Positions 43,888 through 54,335 are shown, counted from the stretch's first letter. The stretch: DNA of 64,000 nucleotides from Tenuifilum sp040752515 (GCA_040752515.1 JBFMGQ010000016.1:1-64000), one strand, 5' to 3'. The notes: generated by a model not told the origin, from the letters alone. Numbers and translations are program-made.

Positions 43888-44940
43888 ATGAAGTTCCTCC
43901 TCACCGGCACCGCAGGTTTTATTGGCTTTCACCTGGCAAAACGCTTACTTGATCGTGGCGATGAGGTGATAGGCCTCGACTGCATTAACGATTATTACGA
44001 TGTAAACCTGAAATACTCCAGGCTGGAAATTACCGGTATCGACCGTGATAAAATTGAGTATGGTAAATTTGTGCAAAGCACAAAATACCCAAATTACAGG
44101 TTTATCCAGCTAAAACTGGAGGATAGGGAAGCCGTACTTAATCTTTTTGCTCAGGAAAAATTCGATAAGGTATGCAACCTGGCGGCTCAAGCCGGTGTGC
44201 GGTACAGCCTCCAGAATCCATATACCTATATCGATAGTAATATCAACGGCTTTCTGAACATCCTGGAGGGCTGCCGGCATAATGGTGTTAAGCATTTGGC
44301 CTACGCCAGCAGCTCCAGCGTATATGGCCTAAACGATACCATGCCCTTTTCCGTTCACCACAACGTTGACCACCCCATAAGCCTATATGCCGCCAGCAAA
44401 AAGAGCAACGAGCTCATGGCACACACCTATAGCTACCTGTATGGCATACCCACTACCGGATTACGTTTCTTTACCGTTTATGGCCCCTGGGGGCGCCCCG
44501 ATATGGCGCTATTCCTCTTTACCAAGGCCATTCTGGAAGGCAAACCCATTGACGTGTACAACAACGGTAACATGCAGCGCGACTTTACCTATGTTGATGA
44601 TATAGTTGAGGGTATAGTGAGGGTTCTCGATAATCCCCCCAAGGGCAATCCAAGCTGGACAGGCGCAAGTCCCGATCCCGGAACCTCAGTTGCACCCTAT
44701 AGGGTTTACAACATTGGCAACAGCAGCCCCGTAAGGCTTCTCGATTTTATAGAGGCCATTGAGGAGGCCCTTGGCCGCACGGCCATCAAGAACTTCCTGC
44801 CCCTCCAGCCCGGCGATGTCCCCGCCACCTGGGCCGACGTTTCCGATTTAGAAGCTGATTTGGGCTACAGGCCAAATACCGATATTAAGGTTGGAGTGAG
44901 AAAGTTTGTGGAGTGGTATATAAGATACTTTAAGTTATAA
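43888..44940 (+). CDS. UDP-glucuronate 4-epimerase (NAD-dependent epimerase)
   Basis: A 350-residue short-chain dehydrogenase/reductase of the extended type. GTAGFIGFHLAKRLLDRGDEV binds NAD; the catalytic pair is in LYAASKKSNELMAHTY (YxxxK). The segments DCINDYYDVNLKYSRL and FTVYGPWGRPDMALF are characteristic of UDP-glucuronate 4-epimerases. With the dehydrogenase upstream it yields UDP-galacturonate for the surface polysaccharide. Confidence 0.9.
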   Translation: MKFLLTGTAGFIGFHLAKRLLDRGDEVIGLDCINDYYDVNLKYSRLEITGIDRDKIEYGKFVQSTKYPNYRFIQLKLEDREAVLNLFAQEKFDKVCNLAAQAGVRYSLQNPYTYIDSNINGFLNILEGCRHNGVKHLAYASSSSVYGLNDTMPFSVHHNVDHPISLYAASKKSNELMAHTYSYLYGIPTTGLRFFTVYGPWGRPDMALFLFTKAILEGKPIDVYNNGNMQRDFTYVDDIVEGIVRVLDNPPKGNPSWTGASPDPGTSVAPYRVYNIGNSSPVRLLDFIEAIEEALGRTAIKNFLPLQPGDVPATWADVSDLEADLGYRPNTDIKVGVRKFVEWYIRYFKL

Positions 44941-45161
44941 TTAATAATTCAATGTTGTTTAGTAAAGGGAGAATTAGCACTAATTAACACCCAAGAAAAT
45001 CGAAGTATATCTCTTTTAGGATTCATGAGATATTTCTATATGTTCAGTTTGACAAATAATCTTTTAACTTAGCGAAATTAATAAATAAAATAAACGAAGA
45101 AATTTATGTAGTTTTTTTTAGTCTTGTTATTCATTTTATTGTTAAATTAATTAATATTCAT
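44941..45161. other. AT-rich intergenic region at the border of an AT-rich island
   Basis: No gene or clear promoter is visible. The region separates the epimerase gene of normal composition from the very AT-rich wzx-wzy block and probably marks the edge of an imported segment. Confidence 0.45.
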
Positions 45162-45764
45162 ATGATGAGAATAGTTAAGAAAATTATTAAATATATAATT
45201 TCAGAATACCTTAAACTGAAATATAGGGAAAGAGCTACTTTTGGTAAAAATGTGTTTTTAGGAAGAAGGGTTAAAATATATAGCAATAATAAAGATAATA
45301 TCATAATTGGTGATAATTGCTTTATTCTTGGTGTTTTAATTTCTGAAAACAATGGAAAAATAATAATAGGAAGAAATACTAGTATAAGAGACTTTGTCTC
45401 TATTCGATGTGTGAATGAAATAATTATTGGTGATAACGTTATATTTAGTTTTAATATAGTCGTTTCTGATAATAATAATCATCCAGTTCACCCCGATGAT
45501 AGAATACATATGATTAATTCTGGATGGTCAACAGAATTATGGAGTTTAAAGTTTTCGGAAAATGCTCCCGTAAATATTGGTGATAATGTTTGGATTGGCC
45601 AAAATTCTTTTATTCTTAAGGGTGTTCATATTGGAAATAATTCTATTGTAGCTGCGGCTACCGTAGTAACCAAAGATGTACCAAGTAATTCAATTGTTGC
45701 TGGAAACCCCGGCAGAATTGTTAAAACAGATATTTTAAATAGCAAGAGGATTTTTAATGAATAA
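45162..45764 (+). CDS. Hexapeptide-repeat acetyltransferase
   Basis: A 200-residue left-handed beta-helix acyltransferase (repeats such as VNIGDNVWIGQNSFILKG and HIGNNSIVAAATVVTKDV). An active-site histidine may lie in DNNNHPVHPDDR. It probably O-acetylates a polysaccharide unit. First gene of an AT-rich block; a 221-nt AT-rich gap with no clear promoter precedes it. It overlaps the flippase gene by 8 nt. Confidence 0.8.
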   Translation: MMRIVKKIIKYIISEYLKLKYRERATFGKNVFLGRRVKIYSNNKDNIIIGDNCFILGVLISENNGKIIIGRNTSIRDFVSIRCVNEIIIGDNVIFSFNIVVSDNNNHPVHPDDRIHMINSGWSTELWSLKFSENAPVNIGDNVWIGQNSFILKGVHIGNNSIVAAATVVTKDVPSNSIVAGNPGRIVKTDILNSKRIFNE

Positions 45765-47046
45765 AACCCTTTTTAATAATCTTATCTTTACATTAGTAGG
45801 CAAGGGGCTTGAATTAGTAATTTTTTATATAATTCAGATTTTACTAACAAAAAATTTAGAGACATCCGAGTTTGGCATATACTCCAAATGGCTTATATCG
45901 GCAAACTATGCTATATTAATATTATCTATGGGTTTAAATAATTCACTACTTTATTTTTCAACTTCAAAAAGGATAAATATATGGAATTCTATAATTGTTA
46001 ATGCATTAACTTACATTATATTATCTTGTATCCTTGTTTTGGTATTATTTGTCTTTGATTTCGGATTAGTTGAAAAGAATTTCTTTATTTTATTTACATT
46101 ATTTAGTTTGTTGTTTACGACATTTGTTTCTATACCCATGATTTTTGAAAACTTTTTTATTTATAATATTTTTAATTTATTAAGAAGGTTATTTTCAATA
46201 ATATTCTTATCTGTGGTGTTCTTTAGAATTGTTATTCCAAATGCTTTAAATGTAATGCAGTTTGATACTTTGTCATTAATTTTATTAACAATATTATGTA
46301 TTATTTGGAGTATATTTTTTTTAAGATATAAAGAGATATTTCAAATTAACTCAAACCTTAAATTATTAGTTGAATACTTTAAATATGGCTTTAAAAGTAT
46401 TTTTTTAAATTTTTTAGGTTTATCAGTATATTCTATTGATGTTTTTATCGTAAGTTATTTTCTTGATTCAATTTCAATCGCCTATTATGTAATTGCTGGA
46501 AGTATAGTAAAAATTACTTGGTTTTTTATTGATAATTCTGGAACTGTATTTTTTCCAAAATTTATTTTAAATTATAATAACAACAATAATGAAGAATCAA
46601 TTAAAATAATTAATATCACAAATCAAATATCTTTTTTAATTACTATTTTATTAACATTACTTTTCGTTTTTTTTGGTAAAGATTTCCTTTCTTTATTATA
46701 TAAATCAGATTACCAAAAGGCGTACTTATCAACTATAATACTTCTTTTAGGTAGTCATGGCATGGTAATATACAAATTATATAGTCGATATTTAGCATCA
46801 AAAAATTCTTTTAACTTATTATATTATTCTCTATCCCTTTCTATTTTATTGAATGTTTCGCTTAATTTTGCTTTAATACCTAAGTGGGGTATAGAAGGAG
46901 CGGCCTTTTCATCGTTCGTTTCATATTGGTTTTGCGGATTATTCATTGTTTATCTGTCAAGATTTAATTTATTATCTTTATTTAGCTTCCAAGAACTTAG
47001 AACGCTATTATTACATCACCTTAGCATTAAAAGAAAAAATAATTAA
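45757..47046 (+). CDS. Polysaccharide flippase (Wzx-like, MATE/MOP superfamily)
   Basis: A 429-residue membrane protein with about twelve hydrophobic segments. The N-terminal region (TLVGKGLELVIFYIIQILL, ETSEFGIYSKWLI) and the middle (IDVFIVSYFLDSISIAYYV) are typical of Wzx/RfbX flippases that move lipid-linked repeat units across the inner membrane. The gene is very AT-rich compared with the genes at 37-45 kb. Confidence 0.85.
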   Translation: MNKTLFNNLIFTLVGKGLELVIFYIIQILLTKNLETSEFGIYSKWLISANYAILILSMGLNNSLLYFSTSKRINIWNSIIVNALTYIILSCILVLVLFVFDFGLVEKNFFILFTLFSLLFTTFVSIPMIFENFFIYNIFNLLRRLFSIIFLSVVFFRIVIPNALNVMQFDTLSLILLTILCIIWSIFFLRYKEIFQINSNLKLLVEYFKYGFKSIFLNFLGLSVYSIDVFIVSYFLDSISIAYYVIAGSIVKITWFFIDNSGTVFFPKFILNYNNNNNEESIKIINITNQISFLITILLTLLFVFFGKDFLSLLYKSDYQKAYLSTIILLLGSHGMVIYKLYSRYLASKNSFNLLYYSLSLSILLNVSLNFALIPKWGIEGAAFSSFVSYWFCGLFIVYLSRFNLLSLFSFQELRTLLLHHLSIKRKNN

Positions 47047-47073
47047 AATATAATTATATAATTTAAAAAATAA

Positions 47074-48291
47074 ATGGATATTAAAAAGTTTAAATTATTA
47101 TTTTATTTACAATTATTTTTATTTTCAACTATTCCATTACTCAGTGTTAAATTTTTAAGAATTAATTTATCAAGTTTTTCTATCCCAATTTTTTTTATAT
47201 TCGTGATTACAGGAATAGCTATGTATTTTTTTGCTAACAACTACTCAAAAGAACTAAGAGTTGATAGAAATACTTTAGTTTTTATAGCTTTACTGTTGTT
47301 GTTTTTAATTTATCAATTTTTAAATAGTTTTAAAAATATTACTACATTTTCATTTATTAACTCTATTGATGAAGTTGTAAAAACATTCTCATCTCTTATT
47401 GTTTTTATTTTTATTTTTTATTTTTTGAAAAATACTATTTACAAAGAACCTAAACAACTTTTCAAATTATTTAACATATTGCTCATTATTTCTACAATTA
47501 TATTAATTATTTTAATAATACGTTATTATTTTCATTTCAATTCAAAATACCTTGGAATAATATTAGAATATAGAACTGAAGCCGGTAAAAATCAATTAGC
47601 ACTATATTTAGGAATTGTTTTTCCTATAGTACTTAGTACGTATAGAGAAAAGAAAAATCTTTTCTCTTTAATATGTTTGTTTGTACATATTTTTGCCATT
47701 ATATATGTTGATTCTCGAGGTGTATTAATTTCATTATTTTTAAGTTATTATTTCGTCTTTGTTTTTTTAAGTAAACGTTACTTTATTCAAATAATATCAA
47801 TTTTTTCTATTTTTTTGTTTTTTATATACGTAACAATTTATTTTTTAAATAATTATTCTTTTATTATAGAAAAATTTAACACATACAATGCAATTACAGA
47901 TATTCATTTATATAGATCAGATCAAATGAGAGAAATATTAGCTGCTAAATCAATTTATTTTTTTGTTTCTGCACCATTTTTTGGAATTGGAACTAACCAA
48001 TTTTTATCTCAAGTTGGTTATCTCACTCATAACTCATTTTTACAAATCTTATGTGAACAAGGAATTTTTGGACTAACAATTTTTTTACTAATTTTATTAG
48101 TAGTATTATTAACAATAAAAAATTTGTTCAATAAATCAAATAAATATGAAAAATCATTATTAATAAGTTCTTTAGTTCCTATTTTTTATTTTACTTTTAT
48201 TAATGCATATAACTTAATATTAATTTATATTTTTTGGGCGCTACTATTTATTTTAAATAATTATAAATTATCCTATGATAACAGATTCTAA
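47074..48291 (+). CDS. O-antigen polymerase (Wzy-like)
   Basis: A 405-residue, very hydrophobic membrane protein with roughly ten to twelve membrane segments. The segments YRTEAGKNQLALYLGIVFP, VDSRGVLISLFLSYYF and LTHNSFLQILCEQGIFGL follow the O-antigen polymerase/ligase superfamily pattern. It probably polymerises repeat units delivered by the flippase encoded just upstream. Its stop overlaps the next gene by 17 nt. Very AT-rich. Confidence 0.8.
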   Translation: MDIKKFKLLFYLQLFLFSTIPLLSVKFLRINLSSFSIPIFFIFVITGIAMYFFANNYSKELRVDRNTLVFIALLLLFLIYQFLNSFKNITTFSFINSIDEVVKTFSSLIVFIFIFYFLKNTIYKEPKQLFKLFNILLIISTIILIILIIRYYFHFNSKYLGIILEYRTEAGKNQLALYLGIVFPIVLSTYREKKNLFSLICLFVHIFAIIYVDSRGVLISLFLSYYFVFVFLSKRYFIQIISIFSIFLFFIYVTIYFLNNYSFIIEKFNTYNAITDIHLYRSDQMREILAAKSIYFFVSAPFFGIGTNQFLSQVGYLTHNSFLQILCEQGIFGLTIFLLILLVVLLTIKNLFNKSNKYEKSLLISSLVPIFYFTFINAYNLILIYIFWALLFILNNYKLSYDNRF

Positions 48292-49420
48292 TAACATTGT
48301 TATACTCGCCTCATGGTCTATTGATAAAGTTAATAATAAATATTTTATACCCCATACACATTATATATACTTAACATATATTTGTAGAATATATACTGAA
48401 GTTGTTCTAATTTCTCCTACCCGAATTACATACTTAAATGATGGAAACAAAACTTATCTTGATTTTCAAAATTTAAAAGTAATAGAATTACCTTATTTTA
48501 AATCATACATTGAGTCGATTAGATATTTTTTTTCTTTTTATTCAGTTATTAAATCTTTAAAAAAGTATCAAAAATTTTATTGTAGAGTTCCTGATCCTTT
48601 TTCTTGGTTACCTTCTTTATTTTTTAATAAAAAGTGTATACTTCATTTTGTAGGTGATCCTATTGACAGTATATTAAAAGATACAAGTAAAAACATATTT
48701 GAGAAAACAATTTTAATTCTATTATATATTCCTGATTTTATTTTAATTATATTAGCATGTCGAAGGTCTAAGGTTTATACAAACGGATATCATTTGTCCA
48801 AACGTTTATCAAGGTTTGGCATAAAAGCAAATTCGTTAATATCATCTACTCTAACTAAAAATGATTTTAGTTATACAAAAAAAAAACAATCTCAAATTAT
48901 TAATTTAATTTATTTAGGCTATTTAAGATACCCCAAAGGAATTCAAACTATTTTAAATTTAATTATTCTTTTAGAAGAAAATAAAATTAACTTCAAATTT
49001 ACTATAATAGGAGATGGTCAAATGAGAAATGACATTGAAAGTTTTATAAATAAAAACAATTTGAGTTCAAAAGTAAAGTTATTAGGTCATATAAATGATA
49101 GATGTAAAATAAATGAGATTTTTGATATGTCTGATTTTTTCATCTTCCCTTCAAAATCAGAAGGTTCACCTAGAGTAATTTTAGAGGCAATGTCAAGAAT
49201 GTTACCTGTAATATCTACTCCTGTAGGTTCACTTCCTTATATTTTTCAAGATAATAACGAAATTCTATTTGCTGAATTTGATAATCCTTTATCGTTTTAT
49301 AATAAGATTATTTGGGCTTTAGATCACCCAAATGAAATCGAAAAAATAAAATTGAATGCATTTTTAAAAGTCAAAAATAATTATACTATGGATAAATTTT
49401 TAACTCAAATTTTCAAGTAA
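48275..49420 (+). CDS. Glycosyltransferase family 4
   Basis: A 381-residue retaining GT-B glycosyltransferase. The C-terminal donor site includes YLGYLRYPKGIQTILNLI, FTIIGDGQMRNDIE and the EX7E-type motif in FPSKSEGSPRVILEAMS. A hydrophobic stretch (about 150-167) may attach it to the membrane. It adds one sugar to the repeat unit; the sugar is not predictable. It overlaps wzy by 17 nt. Confidence 0.85.
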   Translation: MITDSNNIVILASWSIDKVNNKYFIPHTHYIYLTYICRIYTEVVLISPTRITYLNDGNKTYLDFQNLKVIELPYFKSYIESIRYFFSFYSVIKSLKKYQKFYCRVPDPFSWLPSLFFNKKCILHFVGDPIDSILKDTSKNIFEKTILILLYIPDFILIILACRRSKVYTNGYHLSKRLSRFGIKANSLISSTLTKNDFSYTKKKQSQIINLIYLGYLRYPKGIQTILNLIILLEENKINFKFTIIGDGQMRNDIESFINKNNLSSKVKLLGHINDRCKINEIFDMSDFFIFPSKSEGSPRVILEAMSRMLPVISTPVGSLPYIFQDNNEILFAEFDNPLSFYNKIIWALDHPNEIEKIKLNAFLKVKNNYTMDKFLTQIFK

Positions 49421-49939
49421 ATGAAGCATAAATTATTATTAATTTATAGTTGGATTATTAGAACAATTCTTTTTTTTTTACCAGATATCCCTTTTTTTAT
49501 GAGAATACGGGGATCATTATATGGTTTAGGTATGAAACAATGTGGTAAAAATTTTCAAGTCGCTCATTCTTCCATTCTCAATTCTTTAGAATGTTTTATG
49601 ATTGGAGATAATGTGTACATCGCTAATTTTTGTAATTTACTTGGAAATGGGACGATCGTAATTGAAAATAACGTAATAATAGGTCCGGGTGTTATAATTT
49701 CTGCAGGTAATCATGTTTATGAAAACGGTTCTTTTAGATTTTCTAAGAGTATACCTCTTGATGTTACAATTATGCATGGCTCTTGGATTGCTGCTAATTG
49801 TACTATTGTAGGCGAATGTATTTTTCCTTCCGAAAGTATTTTAGCGGCTAACAGTGTATTTATTTCCATAAAAGAATTTAAAAATAAATCGTTATATGCC
49901 GGAGTTCCTGCTAAGTTGGTAAAAGAATTAAATTTGTAA
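49421..49939 (+). CDS. Hexapeptide-repeat acyltransferase (maltose acetyltransferase-like)
   Basis: A 172-residue beta-helix acetyltransferase. An N-terminal hydrophobic segment precedes repeats such as CFMIGDNVYIANFCNLLGN and IVIENNVIIGPGVIISAG; the catalytic histidine is probably in SAGNHVYENG. It starts directly after the stop of the glycosyltransferase gene, so translation is likely coupled. Confidence 0.8.
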   Translation: MKHKLLLIYSWIIRTILFFLPDIPFFMRIRGSLYGLGMKQCGKNFQVAHSSILNSLECFMIGDNVYIANFCNLLGNGTIVIENNVIIGPGVIISAGNHVYENGSFRFSKSIPLDVTIMHGSWIAANCTIVGECIFPSESILAANSVFISIKEFKNKSLYAGVPAKLVKELNL

Positions 49940-49944
49940 GTATC

Positions 49945-50985
49945 ATGAATTTAATAAGTATTATAATACCAGTTTATAATGAAATGAAATATATTGAAAA
50001 TTTAATTTTTTCAATAAAAAATCAAAACTACCCAAAATCTGATCTCGAAATTATTTTTATAGATGGAATGAGTAATGATTTAACAAGAAAATATATTAAT
50101 GATTTTAAAAAAGAGTTTTCTAATGTTTATCTTGTTGATAATCCAAATAAAACAGTCCCTTACGCTTTAAACATTGGCATTAAAAATGCAAAAGGTGACA
50201 TCATTATCCGTTTAGATGCCCATGCTGAGTATCCTTCTAACTATATTTCAACATTAGTTTACTATTTAGGAAAACTTAATGCCGATAATGTTGGCGCTTC
50301 AGCTGTTACAGTACCTGCTAATAATAAGCCCGTTTCTAGGGCAATAGCTATATCAATGTCTTCAATATTTGGTGTTGGCAATGCTACTTTTAGGTTAGAA
50401 AATTCAACCGAGAAGGAGTTCATTGAAGTTGACACTGTTCCTTTTGGTTGTTACCGAAGAGATGTGTTTGATAGAATTGGACTTTTCGATGAGCAACTAA
50501 CCCGAAACCAGGATAATGATTTCAATGAGCGGCTAAGGAAAGCTGGTGGTAAAATTTATTTAATACCATCGCTAAAAATTAAGTACTACGCACGCGAAAA
50601 CTATAAAAAGCTTTATAAAATGTTTTTCCAGTATGGTTACTTTGGCCCTCTGGTTGACATAAAGTTCAAAAAACCCACTCAGTTACGCCGCTATGTACCC
50701 ACAGTATTTGTATTATCGCTTGTTTTCCCCTTATTGCTAACGCCCTTGTTTTACCCCTTTTTATTTTTATGGGTATTCATATTATCACTTTATTTTGTTG
50801 CCTCAGCTTCATTCGCCACCTATGAATGCATCAAAAGGAAAGAAATTTTTCTTATTCCATATGTAATGTGGGCTTACTTTGTTTCGCATGTAAGTTATGG
50901 ATTAGGGTATATTAAGGGTTTTATAGATTTCCCAGTACGAAAAGTGCATACCAGAAATAAAGTAGAAGTTGAACTAAGCAGATAA
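49945..50985 (+). CDS. Glycosyltransferase family 2 with C-terminal membrane segments (ExoA-like)
   Basis: A 346-residue GT-A glycosyltransferase. It opens with SIIIPVYNEMKYIENL, has the metal-binding region IIRLDAHAEYPSNYI, and LTRNQDNDFNERLRKAGG near residue 190. Two to three membrane segments follow (about 255-320), as in ExoA-type enzymes of succinoglycan synthesis. Base composition moves back toward the normal level in its second half. Confidence 0.87.
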   Translation: MNLISIIIPVYNEMKYIENLIFSIKNQNYPKSDLEIIFIDGMSNDLTRKYINDFKKEFSNVYLVDNPNKTVPYALNIGIKNAKGDIIIRLDAHAEYPSNYISTLVYYLGKLNADNVGASAVTVPANNKPVSRAIAISMSSIFGVGNATFRLENSTEKEFIEVDTVPFGCYRRDVFDRIGLFDEQLTRNQDNDFNERLRKAGGKIYLIPSLKIKYYARENYKKLYKMFFQYGYFGPLVDIKFKKPTQLRRYVPTVFVLSLVFPLLLTPLFYPFLFLWVFILSLYFVASASFATYECIKRKEIFLIPYVMWAYFVSHVSYGLGYIKGFIDFPVRKVHTRNKVEVELSR

Positions 50986-50987
50986 AT

Positions 50988-52202
50988 ATGAAAATTCCAT
51001 TCTCTCCCCCTTTCATTGACAATGATGTTATTAAAGAAGTAAACGATTCACTTCTTTCAGGTTGGATTACTACTGGCCCAAAGGTGCAGCAACTTGAATC
51101 GGCTGTTGAAGAGTTAACGGATTTAAAAGGGGTACTATGTGTTAATTCAGCAACATCTGGGTTAATGCTTGCGCTTAAGTGGTTTGGCGTTGGTGCCGGT
51201 GATGAGGTAATTGTACCTGCATATACCTATGCTGCAACCGCCCTTGCTGTATATCATATCGGTGCAAAACCTGTCATAGTAGATGTTAAAGATGATTTTA
51301 CTATTGATCCTGACGCTATAGCCAAGGCCATTACATCAAAAACTAAGGCTGTTATACCAGTTGATATTGCCGGTTATCCGGCCGATTACGATTCGATAAG
51401 GGCTGTAATATCAAGTCCAGAGGCTTTAAGGCAATTTACACCAAATAGCAAAAAACAAGAAAAACTGGGTCGTATTCTACTGTTGTCCGATGCCGCGCAT
51501 TCCCTGGGGGCAAAGTATAAGGGATTGCCTATGGGGCATGCAGCCGATATAACTGTGTTTTCGTTTCATGCTGTTAAAAACATTACTACTGCCGAGGGTG
51601 GTGCTATTGCATTAAATCTCCCCAAAAGTATCGATCAGGAGAAAGAGTATAAAGAAATGCGCTTAATGACACTTAACGGACAAACAAAAGACGCCTATAC
51701 AAAAACAAAAGCTGGAGGATGGAAATACGATATAGTGCTTGGTGGCCTAAAGGTTAATATGCCCGATGTGCTTGCAGCAATTGGCCTAGCACAAATTCGA
51801 AAATATAATAATTTTTTATTACCTGAACGTAAACGTGTTGCAAAAACCTATGAAAGGCTCTTAAAACCTTACAACTGGGCTCTACTGCCTTGCCTTGAGA
51901 ATGATAGCACTGAAACCTCTTACCATATTTACCCATTAAGGATAAAAAACATAACCGAAGCACAACGTGATATGATTATTAATGAAATATCACATCATAA
52001 AGTTGCGGTAAATGTTCATTTTATTCCTTTGCCTATGCTTACATTTTTTAAGCAGATGGGATATTGTATTAATGATTACCCCAATGCCTATAAAAATTAT
52101 TGTTGTGAAATTTCGTTACCCATTTATCCTCAATTAGACGATAGCCAGGTACAACTTGTTGTAGATACTCTTGTAAATGCATATAATAAGGTAGTTTTAT
52201 GA
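50988..52202 (+). CDS. DegT/DnrJ/EryC1 sugar aminotransferase (PglE-like position)
   Basis: A 404-residue PLP-dependent sugar aminotransferase. The PLP lysine is in VFSFHAVKNITTAEGGAI; the N-terminal IPFSPPFIDNDVIKEV and GWITTGPKVQQLE are typical. It overlaps the sugar-phosphate transferase gene by 4 nt, the pairing found in amino-sugar initiation modules such as pglC-pglE. A matching 4,6-dehydratase is not in the window, so the product sugar stays open. Confidence 0.87.
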   Translation: MKIPFSPPFIDNDVIKEVNDSLLSGWITTGPKVQQLESAVEELTDLKGVLCVNSATSGLMLALKWFGVGAGDEVIVPAYTYAATALAVYHIGAKPVIVDVKDDFTIDPDAIAKAITSKTKAVIPVDIAGYPADYDSIRAVISSPEALRQFTPNSKKQEKLGRILLLSDAAHSLGAKYKGLPMGHAADITVFSFHAVKNITTAEGGAIALNLPKSIDQEKEYKEMRLMTLNGQTKDAYTKTKAGGWKYDIVLGGLKVNMPDVLAAIGLAQIRKYNNFLLPERKRVAKTYERLLKPYNWALLPCLENDSTETSYHIYPLRIKNITEAQRDMIINEISHHKVAVNVHFIPLPMLTFFKQMGYCINDYPNAYKNYCCEISLPIYPQLDDSQVQLVVDTLVNAYNKVVL

Positions 52203-52789
52203 TTCGTTTTTTTGATATATTGTTTTCTCTAATCGGATTAATCTTACTTTCACCTATTTTTGTTATTGTTGCAATTGCTATAAAAATCGATTCAAAGGGT
52301 CCAATTTTTTATCGACAACAAAGGATAGGAAAAAATGGAGTAAAATTTTCACTATTGAAGTTTCGATCGATGTTTACTGAATCCGATAAAAAAGGATTGA
52401 TAACAATAGGGAATAATGATAGTCGCATAACCAGTATAGGTCGTTTTATCAGAAAATATAAAATTGATGAGTTACCGCAACTCATAAATGTTTTGAATGG
52501 TTCTATGAGTTTGGTTGGACCAAGGCCTGAGGTTAGTAAATATGTTGAATTGTATAACGATTATCAACGTAAGGTGTTGTCAATTAAGCCGGGTATCACC
52601 GATTTTGCCTCTATTTATTTTAAAAATGAAAATGAAATTTTAGAAAGCAAGAAAAATCCCGAAGAGTATTATATAAAATATTTAATACCCCAAAAAATCA
52701 GGTTAAATTTAATTTATATAAAGAATTATAATATAAAAACTTATTTTCTAATAATATTCAAAACAATAAAATCTGTCTTTTTTCGATAA
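52199..52789 (+). CDS. Initiating sugar-phosphate transferase (PglC/WcaJ C-terminal type)
   Basis: A 196-residue polyprenyl-phosphate hexose-1-phosphate transferase with one N-terminal membrane helix (about 3-27). It has the usual motifs FYRQQRIGKNG, LLKFRSMFTESD, and YKIDELPQLINVLNGSMSLVGPRPE. It is the short monotopic form, starting repeat-unit synthesis on undecaprenyl phosphate. The REP-like array begins 4 nt after its stop codon. Confidence 0.9.
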   Translation: MIRFFDILFSLIGLILLSPIFVIVAIAIKIDSKGPIFYRQQRIGKNGVKFSLLKFRSMFTESDKKGLITIGNNDSRITSIGRFIRKYKIDELPQLINVLNGSMSLVGPRPEVSKYVELYNDYQRKVLSIKPGITDFASIYFKNENEILESKKNPEEYYIKYLIPQKIRLNLIYIKNYNIKTYFLIIFKTIKSVFFR

Positions 52790-52793
52790 ATTT

Positions 52794-52943
52794 ACCTGCC
52801 CTTACAGGGCGATGATTTGAAGGTTTCTCTTTCCATTGGGCGTTGCCCAATGTTAGCGAGAGTTGGGCTTACAGCCCGAGAAGCCCTAACCGAAGTTAAC
52901 AACCAATTAAATATTCCGCCCCGTAGGGGCAGGTCAATCTAAC
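52794..52943. repeat. 150-bp duplicated block, copy A
   Basis: Begins with the inverted end ACCTGCCCTTACAGGGCG, contains the palindromes attgggc-gtt-gcccaat and tgggct-taca-gccc, and ends with the first regular palindromic unit. A nearly identical copy lies at 54791-54940 directly after the transposase gene; they differ at only a few bases (for example gaagccct against gaagctgt). Confidence 0.9.
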
Positions 52944-54320
52944 CCAACGCACCGCGTTGGGTAATGAATGCTAAAAAAATATTAAACGCGCCCTGAAAGG
53001 GCAGGTCAATTGAATCCAAGTCAACGCGTTGAGTATCGAATAATAGAAAAAAGTAAACGCCCCGAAGGGGCAGGTTAATCTAACCCAACGCACCGCGTTG
53101 GGTGATGCACAATAATAAAATATTAGCACGCCCTGAAAGGGCAGGTCAATTTAACCCAACGCACCGCATTGGGTATAGAATAAAAGAAACACAAATCGCC
53201 CTGAAAGGGCAAGTAAATCTAACCCAACGCACCGCGTTGGGAATTAAAACAACAAAAAATAGCACGCCCTGAAAGGGCAGGTCAATTGAATCCAAGTCAA
53301 CGCGTTGAGTATCGAATAACAGAAAAAAGTAAACGCCCCGAAGGGGCAGGTTAATCTAACCCAACGCATTGCATTGGGTAACGCACAGTAACAAAATATT
53401 AACACGCCCTGATGGGGCAGGTCAATTTAACCCAACGCACCGCATTGGGTATAGAATAAAAGAAACACAAATCGCCCTGAAAGGGCAAGTAAATCTAACC
53501 CAACGCACCGCGTTGGGTAATGCACAATAATAAAATATTAACGCGCCCTGTAGGGGCAGGTCGATTGAATTCACCGCAATGCTTTGAATATCGAATAACA
53601 GAAACAAAAATCGCCCCGAAGGGGCAGGTTAATCTAACCCAACGCACCGCGTTGGGTAATGAATGCTAAAAAAATATTAAACGCGCCCTGAAAGGGCAGG
53701 TCAATTGAATCCAAGTCAACGCGTTGAGTATCGAATAACAGAAAAAAGTAAACGCCCCGAAGGGGCAGGTTAATCTAACCCAACGCACCGCGTTGGGTAA
53801 TGCACAAAAAAATATTAAACGCGCCCTGAAAGGGCAGGTCAATTGAACCCAAGTCAACGCGTTGAGTATCGAATAACAGAAAAAAGTAAACGCCCCGAAG
53901 GGGCAGGTTAATCTAACCCAACGCACCGCGTTGGGTATAGAATAAAAGAAACACAAATCGCCCTGAAAGGGCAAGTAAATCTAACCCAACGCACCGCGTT
54001 GGGTAATGCACAAAAAAATATTAACGCGCCCTGAAAGGGCAGGTCAATTGAACCCAACGCATCGCATTGGGTATAGAATAACAGAAACACAAATCGCCCT
54101 GAAAGGGCAAGTAAATCTAACCCAACGCACCGCGTTGGGTAATGAATGCTAAAAAAATATTAAACGCGCCCTGAAAGGGCAGGTCGATTGAATTCACCGC
54201 AATGCTTTGAATATCGAATAACAGAAACACAAATCGCCCCGAAGGGGCAGGTTAATCTAACCCAACGCACCGCGTTGGGTAATGCACAAAAAAATATTAA
54301 CGCGCCCTGAAAGGGCAGGT
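52917..54320. repeat. REP-like palindromic array I, about 21 units
   Basis: About twenty full units of 66-72 bp and one truncated end unit. Each unit has palindrome P1 (gcccc-gaa-ggggc or gccct-gaaa-gggc) plus cagg, then usually P2 (cccaacgc-acc-gcgttggg), then an AT-rich linker from a small set (taatgcacaataataaaat, tatagaataaaagaaac, atcgaataacagaaa types). The units fall into several subtypes that tend to alternate. The array ends in a lone P1 reading CGCCCTGAAAGGGCAGGT, the inverse of the array's left end, 15 nt before the transposase start codon. No coding region lies inside. Confidence 0.92.
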
Positions 54321-54335
54321 ATAAACTAGGATACA

